Counted from the first letter of the stretch, positions 53,771-62,376 are shown. The stretch: 64,000 nt of DNA from Marinicella meishanensis (GCF_019931145.1 NZ_JAIOUV010000008.1:62001-126000); one strand, 5' to 3'. Notes: generated by a model not told the origin, from the sequence alone. Numbers and translations: made by a program.

Positions 53771-56614
53771 ATGAAGCCGAATCATCCAGCCGCATTCATT
53801 GGGTCATGCATTTGCGCATGCTGCTTGCTGTGGGCCACACCGGCGACGGTCCAGGCCCAAATCATTGCCCAACAAGGCCAATTTTCAGACCATCCAGAGA
53901 CCAACCAGGCCTCTGCGACTTTGCTTGAACAAACCCAAATGCTGTTGGAAAACCACGGCCTTCGCGACCAATCTGACTTGCTGCCCGCCGGCACCCGGGT
54001 CACCGCGGCCGCCTTGCTTGGTGAGGACCTGATCATCACCTTGGCCCCACCCAAAAACTGGCTCGATGAGGGCTTGAATGAAGCCACTTTGGACCAATTG
54101 AGTCGCTTGTTGGATTTGAATTTGGATTGGCTGGCACCAACGGCCAGCCGGATACACCTCAATGTGTGGCATGGCGGCCAAAAAGTGGCCTTGTCTAACT
54201 TCCTCAACATCCAGCCGGTGCCCAACAAACCCGACGACACCAGCATCAGAGTACACTCAAGCGGCACCGCCACTGACCTCAGTGACAAAACCCTGTTCAT
54301 TTCGCAAGCCCATGGTTGGATCGATTATGACGATTTTCGCCAATGGTCGACCCAGCGCGGCATCACCCACGACATTGTCGAGGATTTTGTCAACGCCGAA
54401 GGCATCAACCAGTATTTGTTGCAGTACCTGGCTGGGGCTGGCGCCGAGGTGTTCACTTTGCGTGAACGCGACCTCAACACCCAAATGGTCATCGTCGATG
54501 ACGCCGATGGCAACAGTTTCCCAGCCAATGGCAGCTACCAAGAAATCGGTGACGCCAGTTGGTTCAGCGACAGCGGCGCCAATGGTTTTGCCAATTTTCA
54601 GGCACCATACAGCGCCAGCAATGACCCCTTCCGCGACAACGGTGGCAGCGACCGCCTGATCACCACCAACCCGACTGAAACGGCCCAAGCGGTGTGGACA
54701 CCGGTGATCACCGAGTCTGGCCATTATGACGTGTACGTGTCCTATTCAGGCATCGGTAACCGGCCCCATGACGCCCGCTACACCGTCAGACATGGCGGCC
54801 TTGAATCCACCGTGCTGGTGGACCAAACCAAGCACCGCTATGTGTGGAATCACCTGGGCAATTTTTATTTCACCGCCGGTGGTGATCATGCCATCCGCTT
54901 GAGCAATCAATCGGCTGCAGCCGGCACCACCGTATCGGCCGATGCCGTGCGCATTGGTGGTGGGATGGGTGACATCCTGGGCCAATACCACACGGTGCTC
55001 AGTGGCCACCCACGCTGGGAAGAAGGGGCCCGCACCTGGACCCAGTACCAGGGCGCCAGCGCTTCGGTGTATGCCGGAGGTGATGTCTCGGCCCGGTCAC
55101 GCTTTGCCGACTGGGAGCACTACTCGAGCGAAGATTCGGTGTATGTCTCCTGGCATTCAAATGCCGCCACCGGCAATGCCCGAGGCACCAGTTCCTACAT
55201 CTATTCAGCCAATCCACCCGATGGCACCTATGACACCACCCAAGCCCACCCCGGCTCGGCAGAACTGCAAACCGCCATCCATGAGGAGTTGATCAATGAC
55301 ATCAGGGGCGCTTGGGACAGCAATTGGACCGACCGCGGCAAACGTTCGGCCTACTTTGGGGAGGTCAATCCCTCACACAACGACGAAATGCCCGCGGTGT
55401 TGTTGGAAATGGCCTTCCATGACAACGCCCAAGACGCCGATGCCTTGCGCCACCCACAATTCAGACGCCTCGCGGCCCGGGCCATCTATCAAGGCATTGT
55501 GAAATACTTTGCCACCCGCGATGGCCTGTCATACACCTTGTTACCGGAACCGCCCACCCACTTGCAGGTCACCTCAACCACCCCCGGTGAATTGACCATC
55601 GACTGGCAGGCAGCGGCCACCGACAACCAGGATCTGGGCGGTGATGCGGCCGATGATTTTCTGGTGTTCTTGTCGACCGATGGCAAAAATTTTGCGCCAG
55701 GCATCCCGGCAGCCAGCAACGGTTTACAGCTGACCGGCATGCCGCCGGGCCAGGTGCAGTATGTCCAAGTCAAAGCCCGCAATGCCGGTGGCGTGTCGTT
55801 ACCGACCGAGACTTTGGCGGCACGGGTGGCCCATGCCAACGAATCCAGGGTGTTGGTGGTCAATGGCTTTGATCGCTTGAATTCGGGCCAATTAATCTAT
55901 CAAAACATGCCGGACATCGGTGGGTTTGTCGATCGCATGTACCTCAGCCAGATGAACACCTTTGATTACATCATCCAACACGGTGAGGCCATCGATGAAT
56001 CGGGTGTCGGCTTTGATGGCATCAGCAACGAACTGATTGAAGACGCCCTGTGGGCGTTGAACCCCACCGAACACGCCGCCGTGTTTTGGATCCTGGGCGA
56101 AGAGTCCAGCCTCGGCGAAACCCTCAATGCCAGTGAACAATTGGCCTTAAACAATTACCTGTCAGCCGGCGGTAAACTGTTCATCAGTGGTGCTGAAATC
56201 GCCTGGGATTTGGATTTCTTGGGCAATGCAGCCGATCAAGATTTTTACCACAACACCCTGAAAACGACCTACAGCGCCGATGACGCCAACACCTTCACGG
56301 CTGACGGCTTACCAGGCTCCCCCTTTGCCCACCTCAGCAACCTGTTGTTTGATGACGGCACCGGGCCCACTTATCGGGTTGAGTTTCCAGATGTCATCAG
56401 TCCGATCAATGGCAGCAGTGCCTGTCTTGAATATTTGGGTCAGCAAACCGCTTGTACTTACGTTGACACCGGGACCTACCAAGTCATTCATCTGGGCTTT
56501 CCCTTTGAGACCATCGTCGCCGCAGCGGGCCGCCATGACTTGATGGCTGCCGCCTTGGATTATTTTGCCGTGCCCCATTTCAGTGACCTGATTTTTGCCT
56601 CTGCTTTTGAATGA
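53771..56614 (+). CDS. exported N-acetylmuramoyl-L-alanine amidase with inserted golvesin-like domain and IFxxGFE-like tail
   Basis: 947 aa. A signal peptide (CCLLWATPATVQAQ) and a 160-residue unassigned N-terminal part precede an Amidase_3 domain split in two. Its first half is TLFISQAHGWIDYDDF. A golvesin/xanthan-lyase-like module (GDASWFSDSGANGFANFQ to TVSADAVRIGGG, about 260-400) is inserted. Its second half is VYVSWHSNAATGNARG and VLLEMAFHDNAQDADAL, which contain the other zinc and catalytic residues. A fibronectin type III-like domain, a flavodoxin-like or glutaminase-like tail and the end DLIFASAFE follow. Probably a secreted cell-wall hydrolase. The in-frame ATG at 53756 would lie upstream of the TATAAT box. 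Confidence 0.82.
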   Translation: MKPNHPAAFIGSCICACCLLWATPATVQAQIIAQQGQFSDHPETNQASATLLEQTQMLLENHGLRDQSDLLPAGTRVTAAALLGEDLIITLAPPKNWLDEGLNEATLDQLSRLLDLNLDWLAPTASRIHLNVWHGGQKVALSNFLNIQPVPNKPDDTSIRVHSSGTATDLSDKTLFISQAHGWIDYDDFRQWSTQRGITHDIVEDFVNAEGINQYLLQYLAGAGAEVFTLRERDLNTQMVIVDDADGNSFPANGSYQEIGDASWFSDSGANGFANFQAPYSASNDPFRDNGGSDRLITTNPTETAQAVWTPVITESGHYDVYVSYSGIGNRPHDARYTVRHGGLESTVLVDQTKHRYVWNHLGNFYFTAGGDHAIRLSNQSAAAGTTVSADAVRIGGGMGDILGQYHTVLSGHPRWEEGARTWTQYQGASASVYAGGDVSARSRFADWEHYSSEDSVYVSWHSNAATGNARGTSSYIYSANPPDGTYDTTQAHPGSAELQTAIHEELINDIRGAWDSNWTDRGKRSAYFGEVNPSHNDEMPAVLLEMAFHDNAQDADALRHPQFRRLAARAIYQGIVKYFATRDGLSYTLLPEPPTHLQVTSTTPGELTIDWQAAATDNQDLGGDAADDFLVFLSTDGKNFAPGIPAASNGLQLTGMPPGQVQYVQVKARNAGGVSLPTETLAARVAHANESRVLVVNGFDRLNSGQLIYQNMPDIGGFVDRMYLSQMNTFDYIIQHGEAIDESGVGFDGISNELIEDALWALNPTEHAAVFWILGEESSLGETLNASEQLALNNYLSAGGKLFISGAEIAWDLDFLGNAADQDFYHNTLKTTYSADDANTFTADGLPGSPFAHLSNLLFDDGTGPTYRVEFPDVISPINGSSACLEYLGQQTACTYVDTGTYQVIHLGFPFETIVAAAGRHDLMAAALDYFAVPHFSDLIFASAFE

Positions 56615-56759
56615 GGCCTGAGCCGTTCCCAGCGCCCACCATTTTGACCACAGTTTGATCGGCGTCAATCAGCTGTCATCCAGTCCATGCTATGATTCAA
56701 CGCATTCGGACTTTTGTTGGATAACAAAGGCATTTTTCACCACGACCACAGGAAACCAC

Positions 56760-57629
56760 ATGAAAAACATCCTCATCCCGGTCAGTGACACGCCCGAGTG
56801 TGGCTTGGCACTGGAACAAGGCTTCAAATTAAGTCAACTCATTGATGCCCACGTCACCGGTTGTCACATCCGGCCACATGCTGACTCAGCCGTCGATTTG
56901 GATTTGTCCGCTGCCGATTCCTTGCTGCACCCGGATGAATATGACTTGGCCTGGGAGGCCACATTGCAACAAAATCCAGCCAAAGGTGATCAGGTCAAAG
57001 CCCGCGCCCTGTTTGAAAAAATGGCCCAGGCAGCTGGTTTCGAGGTCAGCCGCAAACCCCGCAGCGCAGCCTGTGCGATTTGGACTGAGAAAGTGGGTTC
57101 TCCGGACAAGTTGTTTTCCATTTGGGGACCGGTTTCGGATTTGATTGTGGTGTCCAGGCCCAATAAAAAAGGCCACAGTGTGGCCAAAACATTCATGGAC
57201 AATGCGGTGTTGAAATCGGCTTGTCCGGTGTTGTTGCTGCCACAAACCCCCATGTCCCAAGTCGGTCAGCACATCGCCATCGCCTGGAACCAAAGCCCCG
57301 AAGCCGCCGCGGCACTCAAAGCCGCCATGCCATTGCTGCTGCAGGCCAAGCAGGTCTGCATCATCACCCACGGCCCAGAAGATCGCTTGGGGCCCAAAAC
57401 CGCACATTTACAGGCCTACCTGGCCCACTGGGGCATCACCGCCGACCACCACCCAGTCAAGCAAGGCAATGACCAGCAAGCCATATTGGCCGGGTACCAA
57501 TCCAGTGGCGCCGATTTGTTGGTGATGGGCGCTTACAGCCGCAGTCGCTTACGCCAGCAAATCTTTGGTGGCGTCACCCAACACATGTTGGACGAGGCGG
57601 ACATCCCGGTTTTCATGTTGCATCGCTGA
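56760..57629 (+). CDS. universal stress protein, tandem UspA domains
   Basis: 289 aa, the size of a double-Usp protein. The first domain starts MKNILIPVSDTPECGLALEQ and the second at about residue 163 (QHIAIAWNQSPEAAAALKAA). The nucleotide-binding signature is clearest in the second domain as DLLVMGAYSRSRLRQQIFGG, which fits the G-2x-G-9x-G-S/T pattern. Usp proteins bind ATP or AMP and act in stress survival. An AGGAAA Shine-Dalgarno precedes ATG 56760; earlier in-frame starts are unsupported. The KefC-type antiporter starts 9 bp downstream; USP genes are often found beside ion antiporters. Confidence 0.88.
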   Translation: MKNILIPVSDTPECGLALEQGFKLSQLIDAHVTGCHIRPHADSAVDLDLSAADSLLHPDEYDLAWEATLQQNPAKGDQVKARALFEKMAQAAGFEVSRKPRSAACAIWTEKVGSPDKLFSIWGPVSDLIVVSRPNKKGHSVAKTFMDNAVLKSACPVLLLPQTPMSQVGQHIAIAWNQSPEAAAALKAAMPLLLQAKQVCIITHGPEDRLGPKTAHLQAYLAHWGITADHHPVKQGNDQQAILAGYQSSGADLLVMGAYSRSRLRQQIFGGVTQHMLDEADIPVFMLHR

Positions 57630-57638
57630 GACCGGTCG

Positions 57639-59246
57639 ATGGATGTGGCCTGGGTCGCTTTGGCCTTGAATGATTTGCTGTGGATCGGCGTGGCCTTTGT
57701 TTTGGGCCTGCTCAGCAAAGGCGTTGGCTTACCGCCCATGGTCGGTTTCTTGGTGGCCGGCTTTTTACTCAGCACCCAAGGCCAAGTGGATGAAAACCTG
57801 CTGCAAAAAATGGCCGATCTCGGCATCACCTTGTTGCTGTTCACCATTGGTCTGAAAATCAACATCCGCAACATCCTGCGACCGCAGGTTTGGGGCGTCA
57901 CCCTGATACACACCCTGTTGGTGGTGTTGGCCGTTACCACCGGCTTGCTGTTGTTGGCCTATTGGGGCTTGGACAGTTTGGCCGGATTTGCCTGGCAACA
58001 AGCAGCCTTGATCGCGTTCGCATTGAGCTTTTCCAGCACCGTGTTTGTGGTGAAATCAATGGAAGACAAAGGCGAAATGGACTCATTCCATGGCCGAATT
58101 GCCATCGGTATCTTGATCATCCAAGACATCCTGGCGGTGATCTTTTTGGCCGCTTCCACCGGTAAAATCCCTTCCATTTGGGCTTTGGCCCTGTTGCTGC
58201 TGATACCACTGCGGCCCCTGTTGATCCGCTTGTTTGACTGGGTCGGACGTGGCGAACTGTTGATCCTGTATGGTTTTTTGCTGGCCATTGGCGGTGCTGA
58301 AGTGTTCGAACTGGTGGGGGTCAAAGGCGATTTGGGCGCTTTGATTTTGGGGGTGATGATCGCCCCTCACCCGAAAGCCGAAGAATTGGCCAAAATCATG
58401 TTGGGCTTCAAAGACCTGTTCTTGTTGGGTTTCTTTTTGACGGTGGGCATGAGCGGCACGCCCAACACCGAAACCGTGCTGCTGGCGCTGTTGTTGACGC
58501 CTTTGTTGTTGTTCAAGGGTGGGCTGTTTTATGTCTTGTTTTTGCAATTCAAACTGCGGGCCAGAACCGCGCTGTTGTCCACCGTCAACCTGAGTAATTT
58601 CAGTGAGTTTGGTTTGATCGTGGTGGCCATTGGCGTCGCCAATGGTTGGGTCAACACCAGCTGGTTGACCACCATGGCCCTGACCATTGCGGTTTCGTTC
58701 ATTGTCTCAGCGGTGCTCAGCGGTCAAGCCAATAACCTGTACACCCGCTATCGACGGCATTTGAAACGGTGGCAAAAAGCCGACCGTTTGCCCAATGACC
58801 AACTGGTGGATCTGGGCCAAGCCCAAATTGCGGTGATCGGCATGGGCGCCGTGGGTACCGGCACCTATGACCAACTTTCACAAACCCACCAAGGGCGGTT
58901 GGTGGGCATCGACATCGATGCCCGCACGGTGGCCAACCAATGTGCCGAAGACCGCCATGTGATTTTGGGTGACCCCAGTGATGCGGATTTTTGGGACCGG
59001 GTCAACCAAGCCGATCATTTGACACTGGTGTTGCTGACGTTGCCCAAATTCAGCAGCACGCTGACGGTGGTTGAATTGCTCAAGGAATCCGGCTACAAAG
59101 GACAGATCGCTGCCACCGCCAAATTTCCTGACGAAATGGCCGAGTTAACAGCGGCCGGGGTGGACACCGTGTTCAACATGCACACCGAAGCCGGCGCCGG
59201 TTTTGCGGTGCATGCCATGGCCCAAACCAAACCCCTTTCATCTTGA
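57639..59246 (+). CDS. CPA2-type cation:proton antiporter with TrkA-N domain
   Basis: 535 aa. About 12 membrane helices cover residues 10-365 (VGFLVAGFLLS, LGITLLLFTIGLKINI, ILIIQDILAVIFLAAS). The cytoplasmic end carries a Rossmann TrkA-N/RCK domain starting QIAVIGMGAVGTGTYDQL at about 392. KefB/KefC relatives exchange potassium or sodium for protons; the ion cannot be decided here, and the conserved QD of the transport site is seen in IQDIL. The gene is probably cotranscribed with the Usp gene. Its stop is 21 bp from the convergent TPR gene. Confidence 0.9.
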   Translation: MDVAWVALALNDLLWIGVAFVLGLLSKGVGLPPMVGFLVAGFLLSTQGQVDENLLQKMADLGITLLLFTIGLKINIRNILRPQVWGVTLIHTLLVVLAVTTGLLLLAYWGLDSLAGFAWQQAALIAFALSFSSTVFVVKSMEDKGEMDSFHGRIAIGILIIQDILAVIFLAASTGKIPSIWALALLLLIPLRPLLIRLFDWVGRGELLILYGFLLAIGGAEVFELVGVKGDLGALILGVMIAPHPKAEELAKIMLGFKDLFLLGFFLTVGMSGTPNTETVLLALLLTPLLLFKGGLFYVLFLQFKLRARTALLSTVNLSNFSEFGLIVVAIGVANGWVNTSWLTTMALTIAVSFIVSAVLSGQANNLYTRYRRHLKRWQKADRLPNDQLVDLGQAQIAVIGMGAVGTGTYDQLSQTHQGRLVGIDIDARTVANQCAEDRHVILGDPSDADFWDRVNQADHLTLVLLTLPKFSSTLTVVELLKESGYKGQIAATAKFPDEMAELTAAGVDTVFNMHTEAGAGFAVHAMAQTKPLSS

Positions 59247-59267
59247 TGTATTCGCCTTGAGGGTTGT

Positions 59268-59795
59268 TCAGGGTCGCTGGGCTTGCAGTGACTTGATTTT
59301 ATCAGTTGCTTCGCTGACCCCTTCAGCGATGCCCGATGCCGCATACACCGCCAGCGCCTGTTGCCAGTCAGCCACCGCCAGTTGCCATTGGCCGGTGTGT
59401 TCCAGTGACAGGGCACGGCCGCGCAAGGCATTGGCCCAAGCCAACGGCTCGGCTTTGGAATCCAAGCAAGCCAAGGCTTCGTGGTAAACAGCCAGGGCCG
59501 CTTCCGGATCATCGATGCGCATCGCGTCTGCCTGGTGCCGCAAATAATACCCCAACTGTGCATCGTCGTTTTGGTCCTGGGCCAAGTCAATGGCCTCGGC
59601 GTACAAATCCATCGCGGCCTGGCACTGGCCCATGTCCAGTAGCACATGGGCCCATTTGCCGATCACGCTCAACAGCCTGGGCGGATCATCGGCTGGCTTG
59701 GCCTGCTCATACAAGGAGCGCAACAAGTCATGCGCAGCTGACAAGCGGCCCGCTTGGAGCCATTGCCAGGCTTGATTGATTTGTTGCTGCCACAT
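59268..59795 (-). CDS. TPR-repeat protein
   Basis: 175 aa, almost wholly helical. Four repeats of about 40 residues can be seen: NQAWQWLQAGRLSAAHDLLR, GKWAHVLLDMGQCQAAMDLY, RHQADAMRIDDPEAALAVYH and RGRALSLEHTGQWQLAVADW, matching the tetratricopeptide pattern. It has no signal peptide, so it is likely a cytoplasmic scaffold or part of a regulator. GAGGTG lies just before the ATG at 59795; GTG at 59798 is an alternative start. No partner is obvious. Confidence 0.8.
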   Translation of the reverse strand: MWQQQINQAWQWLQAGRLSAAHDLLRSLYEQAKPADDPPRLLSVIGKWAHVLLDMGQCQAAMDLYAEAIDLAQDQNDDAQLGYYLRHQADAMRIDDPEAALAVYHEALACLDSKAEPLAWANALRGRALSLEHTGQWQLAVADWQQALAVYAASGIAEGVSEATDKIKSLQAQRP

Positions 59796-59975
59796 CACCG
59801 CACCTCATGCGCTGCTGAAAACACCATTGTAAGCCAATCGTGGGTCACTTGGCAGCCGCTGTCGGTCAGCTGATACCCTGCCCAGCACACCATCTGAGTT
59901 TTTTTCGTTTTTTTGTGATTTTTTCAGCAAATCACATGCACCATTTTCACCACAGAAATAACAGCCATGATAAAC

Positions 59976-59995
59976 TACCGTAAAAGCCTGCGGTA
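59976..59995. promoter_or_regulatory. inverted repeat in front of the DUF6502 gene
   Basis: TACCG, 10 bp, CGGTA, located 7-26 bp before the ATG at 60002 and just after a GATAAAC -10-like box. It could be an operator for autoregulation. The arms are only 5 bp. Confidence 0.35.
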
Positions 59996-60001
59996 AACAC
60001 C

Positions 60002-60826
60002 ATGACACACGACCAACAAACCAAACTCAACCACACCTATGACGGCTACCAACTGGCCGAACAGTATTTTCAAGCCTTGAGCGGCTTCTTTTACGAGATG
60101 GACATCAATGGCCAGCGATTCATCGAAAGTTTTGTTGATGCCTACATCAAATACGTTGACGGCGAGACCAACCGGGTCAGTGACATCATCATGAACACGG
60201 GGTTCACCAAAACGGTGATTGAGAACACGTTGAAAGGGGTGAAAAAGAACCGCCAGTTTGCCATCAAGTCATTTTTTGGGGAAATGATCGAGGCCGTGAA
60301 AAAAGTCTGTTCACGCAACGAACAGATGACCATGAAGATCAAGGGCAGCCACAATTCATTCACGGGTTTGTTTTATCGCTTGGAACCGTCCACCAAACAA
60401 CTGACCTCGCAAAGTTTTTTGGATTACATGATCAAACGGGGCATCATTGAGCGGGTGGGAGACAACACCATCAAGTTCATTCGTTCAGTACCGACCAACC
60501 ACATCAACACCAAGGAAAAGATGTTGGGCTTGTTCACCAATGTGATGGAACGGTTCACCCACACCTTAATCCGCAATTACCAAGCCTCCAGTCCGGCCGA
60601 GGATAACTTTCAACAGACCTACCGATCCTGGCACATCGACCCAGATAAGCACGATGAAGTCCGCACCGAATTGAAGAAATTGTTAAGGAAACAATGGCTG
60701 GAAGTCCAACAGTTGATTGACAGCCACGAAGTCAAAACGGAATTTGAAAAAAATAGGGTCGAACAAACGGGCGCTGAGCTCGGGGTTTCGACTTTTGTCT
60801 ATAACATCAATCCGAATGAGGAATAA
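60002..60826 (+). CDS. DUF6502-like protein
   Basis: 274 aa, cytoplasmic. It has a helical N-terminus, then MNTGFTKTVIENTLKGVKKN in a region that could be a winged helix, and LDYMIKRGIIERVGDNTIKFI that reads like the wing part of a DNA-binding domain. The C-terminal third is again helical and basic. I associate it with DUF6502, of unknown function, with moderate certainty. A short exported repeat protein follows 3 bp after the stop and is probably in the same transcript, so a regulator-plus-effector pair is possible. Confidence 0.6.
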   Translation: MTHDQQTKLNHTYDGYQLAEQYFQALSGFFYEMDINGQRFIESFVDAYIKYVDGETNRVSDIIMNTGFTKTVIENTLKGVKKNRQFAIKSFFGEMIEAVKKVCSRNEQMTMKIKGSHNSFTGLFYRLEPSTKQLTSQSFLDYMIKRGIIERVGDNTIKFIRSVPTNHINTKEKMLGLFTNVMERFTHTLIRNYQASSPAEDNFQQTYRSWHIDPDKHDEVRTELKKLLRKQWLEVQQLIDSHEVKTEFEKNRVEQTGAELGVSTFVYNINPNEE

Positions 60827-60829
60827 ACC

Positions 60830-61122
60830 ATGAAAAACTTAAAATTGACAGGCCTTTTTTTTGCATAGCCACCGCTTCCCCTTCTTTCGCCGGCAATGGT
60901 GATGGTTCTGGCGGCGAACCCCTTCAAGACAATCCCTTAATCCAAGCACAGTGTCTGACCATTTTTGGTAACGGAGATGGCTCCGACGGTGATGACGACA
61001 ACACCACCGAAGGCAATGGTGATGGCTCCGGCGGAGACCAAACCGAAGGCAATGGAGACGGTTCTGGAGGAGATTCAAACACCGAACAGTGGCTGGAATA
61101 TTTGTCCTGTATGAAAAAATAA
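60830..61122 (+). pseudogene. exported NGDGSGG-repeat protein, out of frame at a T8 tract
   Basis: Read from ATG 60830 the gene stops after 12 codons (MKNLKLTGLFFA). If the T8 tract at 60855-60862 had nine T, it would continue as CIATASPSFAGNGDGSGGEP, completing a normal signal peptide with cleavage after SFA and an acidic mature protein. That protein carries four copies of NGDGSGG or NGDGSDG and ends LEYLSCMKK at 61122, 97 aa in all. The homopolymer within the signal peptide is either a phase-variable switch now OFF, a mutation or a sequencing error. It is followed by a strong terminator and begins 3 bp after the DUF6502 gene. Confidence 0.75.
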
Positions 61123-61142
61123 TTTATATTTATATGCACATT

Positions 61143-61173
61143 TCTACCGCAAGAAATTGCGGTAGATTTTTTT
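61143..61173 (+). terminator. rho-independent terminator of the DUF6502 unit
   Basis: A perfect 10-bp stem TCTACCGCAA / TTGCGGTAGA with GAAA loop and seven T, located 20 bp after the repeat-protein stop. Confidence 0.93.
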
Positions 61174-61503
61174 GTCATAAACAGCGACAATGGGTTCTGA
61201 GTTGAAATACTTATTACAAAATTTAAGTATTGAGACCTGAGAGAGCGTTGAGGGGGACAGTGATACGAAGGGTGTGTGTAATCAGAGTGTGTAACATCAC
61301 CATCCTCCTCAATCACTCAAATTTTATCATGGAAAGATGAACCAATCATGAACTTATTTGGGTTTTTTCGCACATAACTTTCATCGTTTATTTCACACCC
61401 CGGCCACCAGCCACGCTCATCAAATGGGTGGATTGTTGACTGATTCCACTTCCAGTCGGGCAAAACGACGCCTTTTTGACAGCCCTGTCGCTAATCTGAA
61501 GGC
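61174..61503. other. intergenic region, nothing identified
   Basis: 330 bp without a credible gene. Purine-rich and T/A-rich segments alternate, and a short overlap of ORFs exists on the minus strand (shadow of the repeat gene). I see no tRNA, repeat or clear promoter apart from the AAGG Shine-Dalgarno and TAATCT near the DUF3429 start. Confidence 0.5.
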
Positions 61504-61965
61504 ATGAACACCGTCCGCAAACCGACTTGGCTGACCTATCTGGGCGCCCTCCCCTTCCTCTATGCTTTGGCCGTGGCTGCCTATGGATTTTTTGACCTCA
61601 ACGCAGTGCTGGGCACCGAACTGCGGTTTGCCCGCTTCAAGTCATACATGGTGGCACACACCTATGGTGCGGTGATTGTGGCCTTTTTGGCCGGCATCCA
61701 ATGGGGCGTTTCTCTGAACCAACCCACCGACCAACAATACTTCATCATCAGCAATGTGCTGGCCTTGATGGCTTGGTTCAGCCTGTTTGCTTTCGCCAGT
61801 CTGATGGGCATGCTGCTCATCACCGTGGCATTCTTGTTGGCCCTGTGGGTCGATCGCCACGCCCACCAACAGGGCATGATCCCCACTTGGTTCTGGCGCT
61901 TGCGGCTGCGCATCACGGTGCTGGTGGTGACCACTTTGGTCGGCTTGATGCTGCTCAACCAGTGA
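61504..61965 (+). CDS. DUF3429 membrane protein
   Basis: 153 aa with four to five membrane helices. The family pattern is visible in WLTYLGALPFLYALAVAAYG, HTYGAVIVAFLAGIQWGVSL and FFIISNVLALMAWFSLF-type segments (here QYFIISNVLALMAWFSLF). Function of DUF3429 is unknown; the conserved GAxIxxFLxGxxWG pattern suggests a structural or transport role. AAGG lies just before the ATG. The stop directly abuts the stop of the convergent gene. Confidence 0.88.
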   Translation: MNTVRKPTWLTYLGALPFLYALAVAAYGFFDLNAVLGTELRFARFKSYMVAHTYGAVIVAFLAGIQWGVSLNQPTDQQYFIISNVLALMAWFSLFAFASLMGMLLITVAFLLALWVDRHAHQQGMIPTWFWRLRLRITVLVVTTLVGLMLLNQ

Positions 61966-62376
61966 TCAATGGGCTGCCGTTGCTTCCTCGATCTGTAGAT
62001 CGGCAATGAATTCAGGCCCACAACTGAGCTTTTTGGCCAACGGTGAATTGGCATCAATGGCGCGCCAAAATGGGGTGATGGCGCTGAGGTTCTGGGTTTG
62101 GGCCAGTTCCTCCAAGGCCGCTTCGGCCACAATGCGCAAAAAAATACCGGTGGTCACCGGACAGGTGTGATCGGCCGCATGGTCCTTCGCCAGTTGGGCC
62201 CTGAGCTGTTTGGGCAAGATCAATTGACCGGGACGCAGTTGCCTGACAAAGGCATTGATTTCTTGCGGCGTGGAGATGTACATCAAACAACCGGCTGGCA
62301 TCCCGGCAAACGCTTTGTCAATGTGCTTTTTCAGCGGCACCTTTGCTTGTGCCAACTTTTCAGTCCAACTTTTCAT
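61966..62376 (-). CDS. small protein of an MGMT-like family without the usual active site
   Basis: 136 aa starting MKSWTEKLAQAKVPLKKHID. The central LRPGQLILPKQLRAQLAKDH and TCPVTTGIFLRIVAEAALEE, then ITPFWRAIDANSPLAKKL, resemble a family often annotated as methylated-DNA methyltransferase-like although it lacks PCHR; a helix-turn-helix of that fold may be retained. A single cysteine in CPVTTG might be functional. The ATG at 62376 has GGAG six bases upstream. Its position next to a Tag glycosylase gene would fit DNA-damage handling. Function is unproven. Confidence 0.5.
   Translation of the reverse strand: MKSWTEKLAQAKVPLKKHIDKAFAGMPAGCLMYISTPQEINAFVRQLRPGQLILPKQLRAQLAKDHAADHTCPVTTGIFLRIVAEAALEELAQTQNLSAITPFWRAIDANSPLAKKLSCGPEFIADLQIEEATAAH

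Noticed and set aside
60924-61316. 130-aa minus-strand ORF rich in Pro-Ser-Glu repeats
   Set aside because: The PSPLPSV repeats are the antisense of the NGDGSGG repeats; its N-terminal part lies across the terminator at 61143.
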